Shown here piece by piece: positions 44,515-53,159 of a DNA stretch of 64,000 nucleotides. Where the stretch lies: contig NZ_JBHZGO010000101.1 of NCBI RefSeq assembly GCF_042747725.1, positions 186,001 through 250,000 on the forward strand, given 5' to 3'. The stretch comes from FACHB-T130 sp042747725. GTDB taxonomy: Bacteria; Cyanobacteriota; Cyanobacteriia; Cyanobacteriales; FACHB-T130. Below the pieces are notes generated by a model that was not told the origin of the DNA, ran no database searches, and saw nothing but the letters and a program-made list of their open reading frames with translations. The position numbers were made by a program, and so were the translations under genes. Positions within the stretch are counted from its first letter, which is position 1; every line of letters begins with the position of its first letter.

Positions 44515-44555
44515 AAACAAGAAGAAGAAAAAGCGTTTTTTTCTTCTTCTTGTTT
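44515..44555 (+). terminator. Second A/T-rich hairpin
   Basis: A purine arm of repeated AAG (44515-44532) and the matching CTT-rich arm are separated by GCG and followed by more T. It stands 22 bp after the first terminator and may act as back-up. Confidence 0.6.
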
Positions 44556-44673
44556 TTGGCTCCTGTATTTTTATGTATAAGCTTTGACATTTGGGGATGT
44601 TTGCTGAGTAGTCAGCTCAATAAGTGCAAGACTAGGAGATAGTTAAAGGTACGGGTCTTCTCTAGTCAAGATT

Positions 44674-46164
44674 ATGCTAGATACGCTGGATTTGGATCTT
44701 TGTCTCGATAAAAATACTTATGAGTCTCAGATTGAGACGCTAATGCGTCAAATGCGATCGCTCCAAAAGGCTTGCTGGGACAAAAAGCTACCCATGATTG
44801 TGGTGCTGGAAGGTTGGGCGGCGGCGGGGAAAGGTGCTTTAGTCAAGAAAATGGTCAATTACATGGACCCGCGAGGTTTTACGGTTCACCCGATTTGGCC
44901 TCCCAACGAGCAAGAGCAACAATACCCCTTTTTGTGGCGCTTCTGGCGGAGACTGCCAGTAAAGGGCAGTATTGGGATTTTTTATCACAGCTGGTACACC
45001 CATGTTTTAGAAGACCGACTGTTTGAACGAATCGAGGACTCAAAAATCCCAACGGTGATGGCGGAGATTAACGCCTTTGAGCGGCAACTGGTGGATGATG
45101 GAAATGCGATCGCTAAATTCTGGATTCATCTAAGCCGCAAAGAATTAAAGCACCGGCTAAAAGAATATGCCAAAGATCCGTTAGACTCCTGGCGAGTGCG
45201 TCCGGAAGACTGGAAACAAGAGAAACACTACGGCAAATATGTAGATTATGCCGAGGAAATGCTCGTCCAAACCAGCACTGGCTCCGCCCCCTGGACATTA
45301 GTTGAGGGCAACTGCCAACGCTGGGCGCAGGTAAAAGTCCTCACCCAGCTCGCTGCCACCCTCACAGAAGCCCTCGACCGACTCCACATTCGGACGCCAA
45401 TTCTCCCCCCAGCATCCCCTCAAGAACGCCTCAACCCAGCAGAACCGGATCTTTTAGCTCAAGTCGATCTCAATCTCGCTCTCTCCAAGGATGAGTACAA
45501 AAAGCAGTTACGCGACGCACAAGTAGAACTGCTGAAACTTCAGATGAAGATTCACAAACATCAGGTGCCCGTCCTGGTGCTGTTTGAAGGCTGGGATGCT
45601 GCCGGTAAAGGAGGAGCCATCAAACGCTTAACCGATGTTCTCGACCCCCGCAGTTATGCCGTTCATCCCTTCGCAGCACCTACGGATGAAGAGAAAGCCC
45701 ATCACTACCTCTGGCGGTTCTGGCGGTGGTTGCCAACAGCAGGGACAATTGCCATTGATGACCGCAGCTGGTACGGACGAGTGTTAGTAGAGCGCATTGA
45801 AGGCTTTGCCACAGAACTGGAATGGCGCAGAGCCTACCAGGAAATCAATGAGTTTGAGAGCCAACTCACTAATGCTGGCTACGTTTTGGTCAAGTTCTGG
45901 CTGCATATTAGTCCTGAAGAACAGTATCAGCGGTTCACAGTGCGTCAGAATGACCCCTTTAAACAATACAAACTCACCGCCGAAGATTGGCGAAATCGGG
46001 ACAATTGGGCTTTCTATGAGGTGGCAGTCAATCAAGCGATTCAGCGTACTAGCACTCCTAACGCTCCCTGGACAATTGTTGCCGCGAATGATAAATACTA
46101 TGCCCGTGTTAAGGTAATTCAAACCGTAACCGAGGCGATTCGAGCCGAATTGAAACGTCGATAA
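44674..46164 (+). CDS. pap: Two-domain PPK2: polyphosphate:AMP phosphotransferase
   Basis: 496 residues made of two PPK2 kinase domains. Walker A motifs are GWAAAGKGALVKKM near residue 47 and GWDAAGKGGAIKRL near 305, each with a lid WRFWRRLP or WRFWRWLP and a DRSWYGRVL-type segment (weaker in the first, HSWYTHVL). Two-domain PPK2 enzymes (class II) phosphorylate AMP to ADP with polyphosphate. The symbol follows that class. The gene stands after two terminators and has its own promoter. Confidence 0.9.
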   Translation: MLDTLDLDLCLDKNTYESQIETLMRQMRSLQKACWDKKLPMIVVLEGWAAAGKGALVKKMVNYMDPRGFTVHPIWPPNEQEQQYPFLWRFWRRLPVKGSIGIFYHSWYTHVLEDRLFERIEDSKIPTVMAEINAFERQLVDDGNAIAKFWIHLSRKELKHRLKEYAKDPLDSWRVRPEDWKQEKHYGKYVDYAEEMLVQTSTGSAPWTLVEGNCQRWAQVKVLTQLAATLTEALDRLHIRTPILPPASPQERLNPAEPDLLAQVDLNLALSKDEYKKQLRDAQVELLKLQMKIHKHQVPVLVLFEGWDAAGKGGAIKRLTDVLDPRSYAVHPFAAPTDEEKAHHYLWRFWRWLPTAGTIAIDDRSWYGRVLVERIEGFATELEWRRAYQEINEFESQLTNAGYVLVKFWLHISPEEQYQRFTVRQNDPFKQYKLTAEDWRNRDNWAFYEVAVNQAIQRTSTPNAPWTIVAANDKYYARVKVIQTVTEAIRAELKRR

Positions 46165-46203
46165 GAGCTAATCGGTAATCGGTGGTAAATAGTCATTAGT
46201 CAA

Positions 46204-46231
46204 TTACCCGTTACCCATTACCCATTACCCA
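46204..46231. repeat. Short heptanucleotide array TTACCCA
   Basis: Four adjacent heptamers (TTACCCG then TTACCCA three times) lie in the 83-bp spacer between the PPK2 gene and the YdcF gene. Arrays of this kind are known as STRR sequences in filamentous cyanobacteria. Confidence 0.7.
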
Positions 46232-46247
46232 TTAGCAATTACCTACT

Positions 46248-47294
46248 ATGTTTTTACTACTAACGCGAGTTCTGCTGTGGCTGCTGATTGGCACTTTAGT
46301 CTACTTTTTGTTGGTGCGATGGATTCCCAAACAATATCTAGCTTGGTTGGGCGGGCTGCTGTTATTTGTCATCATGGTGATGGCGTTTTACAACCCCAAC
46401 GAGAGGCTGGTGGCAAGTGCCTGGAACATTCTCTCCTTTCCGCTCAAACCGCTGGGGTTGTCGATTATGCTTTTGTTTTTCGCCATCGGCGGGGTGAAAA
46501 AGGGAGGGATAGCAGGCGTAGCTTGGAACCAACTTAGGATAGCCTTCATAGTTTTGCTGTTGTCCAGTTTGCCAATTGTTGCCTACTGGATGGCTCAGCA
46601 AGCGGAACTGGAGGCGATTCAACTGGAACAACGACGCCAGCTAATTTGCCAAACTCAATGTCCTGCTGATATTACGCCAACCGGATCTCAAATTGTGGGA
46701 GCAATTGTGGTGCTGGGACGAGGGACGACACAACCAAATCTTCCCTACCGGACGCAGATTCAATTGACTGATACGGGCGATCGCATTCTATACGCCGCTC
46801 AGCTGTATCAAGAACAGCTACAAAACGGCAATGACCCCTTGATAATTGTCAGTGCAGGACCCAGAGCGGAGCTGACAGGAAATCAAGATAGTATCACCGA
46901 GGCTAACGATGTCGCTACGCTGCTCGTCAGGATAGGCGTGCCCCGAAACCGGATTGTGATTGAACCTCGTGGAGTTGACCTCCGCACCAGCGCGGTCAGG
47001 GTTGAGGAAATCTTGAGGCAGCGCGGTATTCGATCGCGCCGCATTATCCTCGTTACTTCCGGTTTAAATATTCGCCGTGCCAACCTATCATTTGCAAATT
47101 TGGGCGTCACGGTCATTCCCAGAGCCACAGATTTTTATACATTTCAAACGGGGGCAGTGCCCTCCCGACGCCTCCGCATTACAGATTTTGTTCCCAGTGT
47201 GGAAGCGCTAGTCACGACAACGCGAGTGGTAGAAGAATATCTCACCTTCATCTACTACTTCTTACGCGGCTGGTTGACACCCCTCGTTTTATAG
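46248..47294 (+). CDS. YdcF/ElyC-like membrane protein (DUF218)
   Basis: 348 residues. Four N-terminal membrane helices (about residues 1-115) are followed by an external DUF218 domain: GAIVVLGRGTTQPNLPYRTQ, DPLIIVSAGPRAELTG, VDLRTSAVRVEEILRQRG and RIILVTSGLNIRRANLSF. The layout resembles ElyC of E. coli, which affects envelope polymer synthesis, more than SanA. It starts at ATG 46248 directly after the heptamer array. Confidence 0.82.
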   Translation: MFLLLTRVLLWLLIGTLVYFLLVRWIPKQYLAWLGGLLLFVIMVMAFYNPNERLVASAWNILSFPLKPLGLSIMLLFFAIGGVKKGGIAGVAWNQLRIAFIVLLLSSLPIVAYWMAQQAELEAIQLEQRRQLICQTQCPADITPTGSQIVGAIVVLGRGTTQPNLPYRTQIQLTDTGDRILYAAQLYQEQLQNGNDPLIIVSAGPRAELTGNQDSITEANDVATLLVRIGVPRNRIVIEPRGVDLRTSAVRVEEILRQRGIRSRRIILVTSGLNIRRANLSFANLGVTVIPRATDFYTFQTGAVPSRRLRITDFVPSVEALVTTTRVVEEYLTFIYYFLRGWLTPLVL

Positions 47295-47428
47295 AAGCAG
47301 TACGAGCAACAATTCGTCTACGATGGTTGAGGGTTGGGTGTTAGGCTAGAGCCTCTTGCAGGTTGCAAGGAAGTTTTATTGCCTGTCGCCTTTTCTCTGT
47401 CCGTGCTTCGCACCGCAACGCTTGACAG

Positions 47429-47568
47429 TCCTCAATCCTCAATCCTCAATCCTCAATCCTCAATCCTCAATCCTCAGTCCTCAATCCTCAGTCCTCAGTC
47501 CTCAGTCCTCAGTCCTCAGTCCTCAATCCTCAGTCCTCAATCCTCAATCCTCAGTCCTCAATCCTCAC
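47429..47568. repeat. 20-copy heptanucleotide array TCCTCAA/TCCTCAG
   Basis: Twenty perfect-length heptamers, each TCCTCAA or TCCTCAG (the last TCCTCAC), fill 140 bp and end 3 bp before the ATG of the ABC exporter. No stop occurs in two plus-strand frames, which makes the array look coding. Gain or loss of a unit changes the leader length by 7 bp and so could change expression. Confidence 0.92.
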
Positions 47569-47571
47569 AGA

Positions 47572-49320
47572 ATGGCTCACTCTCGACTGCAAAAATTGGG
47601 TGCTTATCTGCGTCCCCACTGGCGGCAGGCTACCTTAGGCGTCATCGCTCTGTTTGTTGTGAATGCAGTGGGCGTTTATATCCCTTTGCTGATTCGAGAT
47701 AGCGTTGACGAACTCCGCCAAGCGTTCGACTTCGCTCAAATCTGGCACTATGTAGCGCTGATCCTGATTCTGGCTTCGGCGATGTGGGTAGTGCGGATGG
47801 TGTCGCGCATCCTGCTGTTTGGAGTCGGGCGACAAGTAGAATTTGACCTGAAACAAAAGATTTTTCAGCATCTACTCACCCTGGAACCGGCTTATTTTGC
47901 TAGCAACACAGCGGGAGATTTGATTAACCGGGCGACTAGCGATGTGGATAATATCCGGCGTCTCCTGGGATTTGCTGTGTTGAGTTTGGCGAATACGATT
48001 TTTGCCTACGGACTGACATTGCCGGTGATGCTGTCGATTAATTTGCGGCTGAGTTTGCTGGCGATCGCAGTCTATCCGTTTATGCTAATCTCTGTGCAGC
48101 TGTTTAGCGATCGCCTGCGGAACGAACAGCTGGCGTTGCAAGAGGAACTCTCCAGCGTCAGCGAACTGATTCAAGAGGATATGAGCGGGATCGCTCTGAT
48201 CAAAATCTATGCTCAGGAGGAGAACGAGCGCCGCGCCTTCTCTCGGTTAAACAACCGCCTGTTGCAAGCAAATATCAAATTGGCGAAGACGAGAAATACC
48301 TTGTTTCCCATCATTCAAGGGATGGCTTTTATCAGCTTACTGATATTGCTATGGGTAGGAGCGCGGTCAATTGTGGCGGGTGCAATCACGATTGGCGATT
48401 TTCTGGCGCTGATTCTATATACCGAACGATTGGTTTTCCCCACCGCTTTACTAGGTTTTACGATTACTGCCTACCAACGGGGTGAGGTGAGTATCGACCG
48501 AATTGAATCGATTCTCATGGTAGAAGCCAAAATTAAAGATGCCCCGACGGCAATTGCATTGCCAGTTGAACAGGTAAGAGGTAAGTTAACGGCACGTTCG
48601 CTGAGTTATACCTTTCCGGGAGCCGCAACTCCCGCGCTTAAGAATGTTAGCTTTACCATTGAACCAGGGGAAACCGTGGCGATTGTAGGGCCAATTGGCT
48701 CCGGCAAATCGACGCTTGCCAATGCCTTGCCGCGATTAGTGGATATTCCGAGCGAGACTTTGTTCGTAGATGGCAATGATATTACGCAGATCAAATTGCC
48801 CGATTTGCGGGGAGCGATCGCTTATGTCCCTCAAGACAGCTTTCTGTTCAGCACCACCATCAAAAACAACATTTGCTACGGCAATCCTCTGAGCGAACAG
48901 CCAGAGATTATGAATGCTGCCAAGCAAGCGCAAATTCACCCAGAAATTCTCAATTTCCCCCAACAATACGAAACCATTGTGGGAGAGCGAGGTATCACCC
49001 TCTCAGGCGGACAGCGACAGCGGACTGCTCTCGCCCGTGCGTTGCTGATGGATTCCCCGATTCTAATTTTGGATGACGCTCTCTCCAGCGTCGATAATCA
49101 AACTGCCACAGCCATTTTGAATAATCTCTCGGAAGGCATCCAGCGCAAAACGGTTATTTTTATCTCCCACCAACTCTCTGCCGCTGCGACTGCCGATCGG
49201 ATTTTTGTGATGGATCGAGGTCAGATCGTGCAGTCTGGTACTCATGCCGAACTTTTGCAACAACCTGGACTTTACCGTTCGCTTTGGAATCAGCACGAGC
49301 TAAAGGAAATCCTCAGCTAA
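47572..49320 (+). CDS. ABC exporter, fused permease-ATPase (MsbA/MdlB type)
   Basis: 582 residues from ATG 47572. Six membrane helices (first VIALFVVNAVGVYIPLL) are followed by an ATPase domain: Walker A GPIGSGKSTL near residue 370, Q-loop AYVPQDSFLFS, signature LSGGQRQR, Walker B ILILDDALSSVD and H-loop FISHQLS. It works as a homo- or heterodimer exporting lipids, peptides or drugs; the substrate is unknown. The longer frame from 47356 reads through the heptamer array and encodes only NPQSSIL-type repeats, so it is rejected as the start. Confidence 0.93.
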   Translation: MAHSRLQKLGAYLRPHWRQATLGVIALFVVNAVGVYIPLLIRDSVDELRQAFDFAQIWHYVALILILASAMWVVRMVSRILLFGVGRQVEFDLKQKIFQHLLTLEPAYFASNTAGDLINRATSDVDNIRRLLGFAVLSLANTIFAYGLTLPVMLSINLRLSLLAIAVYPFMLISVQLFSDRLRNEQLALQEELSSVSELIQEDMSGIALIKIYAQEENERRAFSRLNNRLLQANIKLAKTRNTLFPIIQGMAFISLLILLWVGARSIVAGAITIGDFLALILYTERLVFPTALLGFTITAYQRGEVSIDRIESILMVEAKIKDAPTAIALPVEQVRGKLTARSLSYTFPGAATPALKNVSFTIEPGETVAIVGPIGSGKSTLANALPRLVDIPSETLFVDGNDITQIKLPDLRGAIAYVPQDSFLFSTTIKNNICYGNPLSEQPEIMNAAKQAQIHPEILNFPQQYETIVGERGITLSGGQRQRTALARALLMDSPILILDDALSSVDNQTATAILNNLSEGIQRKTVIFISHQLSAAATADRIFVMDRGQIVQSGTHAELLQQPGLYRSLWNQHELKEILS

Positions 49321-49454
49321 GTCAATCTAAGGTTGGCTTGGCGGTTGAAACCGCAGCTATACAGACTCGCACCTGCCTTCTCCGGTTCAAAACTGATGAT
49401 TTTTCCTTAGTCCGCGCTAGGCGGACTTAGTGTATAAATGCGAAGCAACTTCTG

Positions 49455-49477
49455 CCCCCCTTCTTCTTGAAGGGGGG
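49455..49477 (+). terminator. C/G-rich hairpin after the ABC exporter
   Basis: CCCCCCTTC and GAAGGGGGG pair around a 5-nt loop, 135 bp past the stop. The motif, with trailing GGGGGGTTGG, is of the same kind as those at 28813 and 60379 and may be a dispersed repeat rather than a true terminator. Confidence 0.45.
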
Positions 49478-49559
49478 TAAGGGGGGTTGGCGTAGCCGCG
49501 ACTTCCAGTCGCCAGGGCTTAAGTTGAGTGCCATGTCCCTACTCAAAGGTGAGAAGAGC

Positions 49560-49997
49560 TTAGTGCAACCAGCCCCAATTCAAGCTTTGGACTTTCGAGG
49601 TAGCAGCTTTTTGACTTTTATTTGGACTTGTTTTTACCTTTAAACCCTTAATTAGCTGTTCGTTGTCATCAACGATCAGAATGTCTTCCAGCGCCTCATT
49701 GATTTCACCCGCGTTTGGAGCGGCAGCGATGCGCTGAGATAAACTGGCTAATTCAGTATCGAGAATGTCTTGTGCTTCCGCGTCATTTTTTGCCTTGGCG
49801 AGTTTAACTTGCAAATTTCCTAGTCCATCTCGCAGGACGAGAGTTTCTGAGGAATTTGGCAGATTTTTAACTAACTGAGCGATCGCTACTTGGGTTTCTT
49901 GAGCCAATGCAACTTGATTCGCCGAGTTGGATGGCACTTCGGAAACGCTGGGTGTAAAAAACATTAAAGCCGAAACTAGCAGACAATTAACGCACAT
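49560..49997 (-). CDS. Small secreted protein of unknown function
   Basis: 145 residues from ATG 49997, which has GAGGAGG 9 nt upstream; a TTG at 50015 would overlap that site. A short signal (VNCLLVSALMFFTPSVS) is followed by a helical, acidic domain (LVKNLPNSSETLVLRDGLG, AQDILDTELASLSQRIAA). There is no membrane helix in the mature part. No family is recognised. It faces away from the riboswitch-controlled hupE gene. Confidence 0.65.
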   Translation of the reverse strand: MCVNCLLVSALMFFTPSVSEVPSNSANQVALAQETQVAIAQLVKNLPNSSETLVLRDGLGNLQVKLAKAKNDAEAQDILDTELASLSQRIAAAPNAGEINEALEDILIVDDNEQLIKGLKVKTSPNKSQKAATSKVQSLNWGWLH

Positions 49998-50096
49998 TTT
50001 CCGATTCCTCCTCAAATAAAGCGGCTCTTAGAGTTAGCTATTTGAGGTTCATTTTACCCATACTTTTTAAAATGCCAGCACTGAAGTGATATGATT

Positions 50097-50233
50097 GCCC
50101 TACTCAATCGGTTCTGGTGGGGAGCAGCCACCAGAGGCAACGGGGAAAGTTCGGTGTAGAGCCGTCGCTGTCCCGCAGCTGTAATGAGATCGGTCGTTAT
50201 GGTCTCAGAGCCAGAATACCCGCCGCGAGAAAT
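50097..50233 (+). promoter_or_regulatory. Cobalamin riboswitch
   Basis: The leader contains the class's conserved blocks in order: GGTTCTGGTGG with CCACCAGAG (a paired arm), CGGGGAAAGTTCGGTG, GCCGTCGCTGTCCCGC, AGCTGTAATGAGA, and the B12 box AGCCAGAATACCCGCC at 50209-50224. It ends about 30 nt before the hupE start, so binding of adenosyl- or hydroxocobalamin is expected to lower hupE expression. Confidence 0.92.
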
Positions 50234-50262
50234 TAATTTGCGAAATCTGCGAGGTACAGAAT

Positions 50263-50925
50263 ATGTCTAAAGATAGACGCTATGCTTTCTTGAATCTACT
50301 ACTAAGCCGAGCGGTCATTGCATTTTTTGTTTTAATTAGCACTTTGCTATGTGCCCAACGTGCGATCGCTCACCATGCGACGGGTGGCAAGACGCCGTCT
50401 AATTTCTTTGAAGGATTCCTTTCAGGGCTAGCCCACCCCTTGCTTGGACTGGATCATTTTGCGTTTGTGGTGGCGATTGGATTACTGGCGGTTGGGCAAG
50501 TACGAGGCGCATTTATCCCCGCAGGGTTTGTGTCGGCAGCACTGGCGGGAACTGGGATTCATTTACTCAAGCTAGATTTACCGGCATCTGAGATAGCGAT
50601 CGCCGGTTCCGTCATTGTCTTTGGCGCGCTGCTGGTGACGCCAAATAAACCAAACTGGCTGATTCTGACAGCGCTGGGAGCGATCGCTGGTTTATTTCAC
50701 GGCTACGCTTATGGCGAGGCAATCGTCGGTGCTGGCATGACGCCGCTAGTTGCTTACCTTCTGGGTTTTACTTTAATTCAGTATGGCGTTGCCTTAGTTG
50801 CCTTGCTGATTGGCAGTGCAGTGAGCCGGAAATCTGCCACCCAACCTTTATCCTGGCAGCGATTTGCCGGTTTGGTTATCTGCTCGATTGGAGTGGTTTT
50901 CTTGGGTAATTCTATCCTCAGTTAA
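50263..50925 (+). CDS. HupE/UreJ-type metal transporter, B12-regulated
   Basis: 220 residues with six membrane helices. A signal-like first helix and the motif HPLLGLDHFAFVVAIG mark the HupE/UreJ family, which imports Ni2+ or Co2+. A second histidine-rich helix is GLFHGYAYGE. The cobalamin riboswitch just upstream argues for cobalt and B12 synthesis rather than for urease or hydrogenase; this is a strong but indirect inference. It is a single gene, closed by a 17-bp terminator. Confidence 0.9.
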   Translation: MSKDRRYAFLNLLLSRAVIAFFVLISTLLCAQRAIAHHATGGKTPSNFFEGFLSGLAHPLLGLDHFAFVVAIGLLAVGQVRGAFIPAGFVSAALAGTGIHLLKLDLPASEIAIAGSVIVFGALLVTPNKPNWLILTALGAIAGLFHGYAYGEAIVGAGMTPLVAYLLGFTLIQYGVALVALLIGSAVSRKSATQPLSWQRFAGLVICSIGVVFLGNSILS

Positions 50926-50929
50926 TTTT

Positions 50930-50976
50930 ATTTCGGGCAAAGACGCAAAGTTTTTCTTAGCGTCTTTGCCCGAAAT
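50930..50976 (+). terminator. Terminator of hupE
   Basis: ATTTCGGGCAAAGACGC (50930-50946) and its exact complement (50960-50976) flank a 13-nt loop. It starts 5 bp after the stop. The opposite gene ends at 51014, so it may serve both. Confidence 0.8.
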
Positions 50977-51013
50977 TTAACCGAAAATCATCCTGATTGG
51001 GCAACACCAAAGT

Positions 51014-51856
51014 TTAACTGTGAAACGGTATAGTTACCAGAGGCAGAAACCCCAATATTATCCAATGCCAAGACCATAAACTTGATGAAGCTGACTCTTC
51101 TGGCACAGCCAGAAGTGCATCTATACGCTCCTGCAAACGGTTTCGAGGGGCAACCGAGCTGAACGCCGCACAGAAACTTTCAGACTGTACTGGCGGGGCA
51201 CTCACCACCAACAGCAGTGATTCCGCCAACAACAAAGGGTCTACTTGTTGCGCCGCCCAACGATCCGCACGTAGTTCGCGCAATAATAAAAGTTCTTGCC
51301 ATAAAGCTTCTGTATTTGGCAACCAAGCTGTTATCCGGCGCACCCAACCGAGCCAGAAAAACCAAAACGTATCCCGATAATAGTAATGCGCTTGCTCGTG
51401 GGCGAGAACTGCCTCCAGATGATCTCGATCGAGGGTTTGTAACAAACCCTGGCTGACGACTAATTCAGGCTGCCAGAAACCAATCTGGGCACTAAATAGA
51501 ACGCTGGCATTGAGAAGGCGGCTTTGTCTACCTTCAAGCTCGATTTGGGGATAAGTGCGTGTCTGTTGCACGGCAAGCCATCCCTCACTTGCCAGCTTCA
51601 GACATAAAATTCCGGCAACGCCTAAAAATACCCAGGCAAGAGAGTAACTGAACCATCCGGCTTGCAGTCCTCCCATTTTTCCGTTGGCACCCATACAAAT
51701 GAGAGCGATCGCTGTCACGATCAATAGCAGCGGTGGAAACAAAAATAATCCAAAGGCTCGTTGCCAGCGTTGCGTCCAATTTCCAGATGGATCTGATCTT
51801 GTGCATCTCAGACACCACGCCAATCCTAACGCCGTCATAATCATCGCTAGATGCAT
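51014..51856 (-). CDS. M56-family metallopeptidase (BlaR1-like, no sensor domain)
   Basis: 280 residues with three to four membrane helices and a cytosolic zinc site HEQAH within LEAVLAHEQAHYYYRDTFW. BlaR1/MecR1-type proteins cleave their repressor when a signal is sensed. Here the C-terminal penicillin-binding sensor is missing, so the inducer need not be a beta-lactam. Its start directly abuts the stop of the BlaI-type gene (shared base 51856), so the pair is one operon with coupled translation. Confidence 0.88.
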   Translation of the reverse strand: MHLAMIMTALGLAWCLRCTRSDPSGNWTQRWQRAFGLFLFPPLLLIVTAIALICMGANGKMGGLQAGWFSYSLAWVFLGVAGILCLKLASEGWLAVQQTRTYPQIELEGRQSRLLNASVLFSAQIGFWQPELVVSQGLLQTLDRDHLEAVLAHEQAHYYYRDTFWFFWLGWVRRITAWLPNTEALWQELLLLRELRADRWAAQQVDPLLLAESLLLVVSAPPVQSESFCAAFSSVAPRNRLQERIDALLAVPEESASSSLWSWHWIILGFLPLVTIPFHS

Positions 51857-52278
51857 TATTTTCCCTCCTCTCTCGCTTTGCGTGCGGATTGAAGACGAAG
51901 CGCGATCGCTTCTATTTGCTCTACGCTAGCGCTGTCCAGGCTATCTGCAAAGGCGGCGACGACATCCGGGTTCCCCACTGCCAGAAACTGGTGTAACTGT
52001 TCGTGAGCTTTAATGACTTGCGCTTCTTCCCGCGAAACTAAGGGTTGCCAGCAGAAGCTACGTTCTTGTTTATCGCAAGCCAGCCAACCTTTCTGGGTCA
52101 GGCGACGCAGCACCGTTGTTACTGAAGTATAAGCTAACTCCCGATCTGGGTCAGCCAGAATGCGATCGTGTACATCCTTAACCGTGGCAGAACCGAGTTC
52201 CCAGACGATATTTAAAATCTCCGCTTCCAAAGGGCCAAGGGAAAGTTGTTTGGGACGGTAGTTAGGTAGAGGAACCAT
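51856..52278 (-). CDS. BlaI/MecI/CopY-family repressor
   Basis: 140 residues from ATG 52278 (MVPLPNYRPKQLSLGPLEAE); the longer frame to 52383 reads through the likely operator. The winged helix is AEILNIVWELGSATVKDVHD and YTSVTTVLRRLTQKGWL, followed by CDKQERSFCWQPLVSREEAQ and a helical dimer domain. The protein binds dyad operators and is inactivated by cleavage by its M56 partner encoded downstream. It probably represses its own operon and perhaps the divergent TPR gene. Confidence 0.9.
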   Translation of the reverse strand: MVPLPNYRPKQLSLGPLEAEILNIVWELGSATVKDVHDRILADPDRELAYTSVTTVLRRLTQKGWLACDKQERSFCWQPLVSREEAQVIKAHEQLHQFLAVGNPDVVAAFADSLDSASVEQIEAIALRLQSARKAREEGK

Positions 52279-52324
52279 ACATCTAAACTTTATGCCTTGT
52301 GCAATCTTTGAATAGCTTACACTC

Positions 52325-52350
52325 CAAACTTGAACAAGAGTGCAAGTTTG
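52325..52350. promoter_or_regulatory. Probable BlaI-type operator
   Basis: CAAACTTG (52325-52332) and its complement CAAGTTTG (52343-52350) form a perfect dyad with a 10-bp centre. It lies 47 bp upstream of the repressor ATG and 77 bp upstream of the divergent TPR gene, where an autoregulatory site would be expected. The sequence differs from the TACAnnTGTA core of BlaI, so the match is by position and symmetry. Confidence 0.5.
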
Positions 52351-52426
52351 ACAGCTTGTCTTTTGACGCCGACTGCGACTCAACTCAAAATGATTGGCGT
52401 ATCCGTGCTTTCTAAACGTCTATGTT

Positions 52427-53041
52427 ATGAGTCGCCTTTCCCGCATTATTATCATCTTCAGCATTGTAGTGGCACTGCTGAATTCGCCACCGATGGCTCA
52501 AGCTCAGGCATTACAAATCATGCCAACGGCGAGTACCTATACAGCTCAAATGAGTGCTGAGGACTTCTTCAAGCGCGGAGTTTACAAGGTATTGAGCGGA
52601 GATTACAGTGAAGCGATCGCGGATTTAACCCAAGCAATTCGTCTCAATCCCGATAATGCTCAAGCTTACACGAATCAAGGTCTTGCCCGCGCTGCCGCTG
52701 GAGATACGCAAGGAGCGATCGCTGACTTTAGCCAAGCAATTTAGATCGATCCCAGCCTTGCTTTAGCTTACTATAACCGGGGTTTTGTCCGCTCCCAACT
52801 ACAAGATTATCAGGGAGCAGTAGAAGACTTTAACCAAGCGATTCAACTCAATCCTCAGGATGGCGACGCCTATCACTGTCGATGTCTCGTCCACTACACG
52901 CTGGGAGACAAGCAGGGAGTAAGGGAGGATTTTGAGAAAGCCGCCGATCTCTACTTACAACAAGGTAAGCGAGAGCAATATCAAAGTTTACTCCAAGTGC
53001 TTAAAGAGCTTCATTCGTCAACCCATTTTCCGGTTTCTTAA
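52427..53041 (+). pseudogene. Secreted TPR protein split by an in-frame TAG
   Basis: The gene starts at ATG 52427 (MSRLSRIIIIFSIVVALLNS signal) and runs through two TPR units to TAG at 52742-52744. The same frame continues at once with IDPSLALAYYNRGFVRSQLQ, a third and fourth TPR unit (AVEDFNQAIQLNPQDGDAY, FEKAADLYLQQGKREQYQSL) to TAA at 53039. A single base change from CAG or AAG would restore a protein of about 204 residues. The downstream part is well kept, so the lesion is recent, is a sequencing error, or is read through. Confidence 0.85.
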
Positions 53042-53159
53042 TCATTTGTTGCATTGAATCATCAATGCGATCGCTAAACCTCGAATCAATTTAACAGAGA
53101 TCAAATAAAAAAGTTAGAGGAACCCCTTTTTAACTTAACTTTTGTCAGGAGAAAATATC

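Noticed and set aside
47429..47568. Possible CRISPR array
   Set aside because: Units are 7 bp without spacers; this is a microsatellite-like STRR array.
47356..47571. N-terminal extension of the ABC exporter and an alternative frame through the heptamers
   Set aside because: Only low-complexity NPQSSIL repeats are encoded, and the exporter family starts at the ATG after the array.
53051..53068. GCATTGA/TCAATGC dyad upstream of the TonB receptor as an operator
   Set aside because: It directly follows the stop of the TPR frame and could equally be a weak terminator or chance; too little evidence for a feature.
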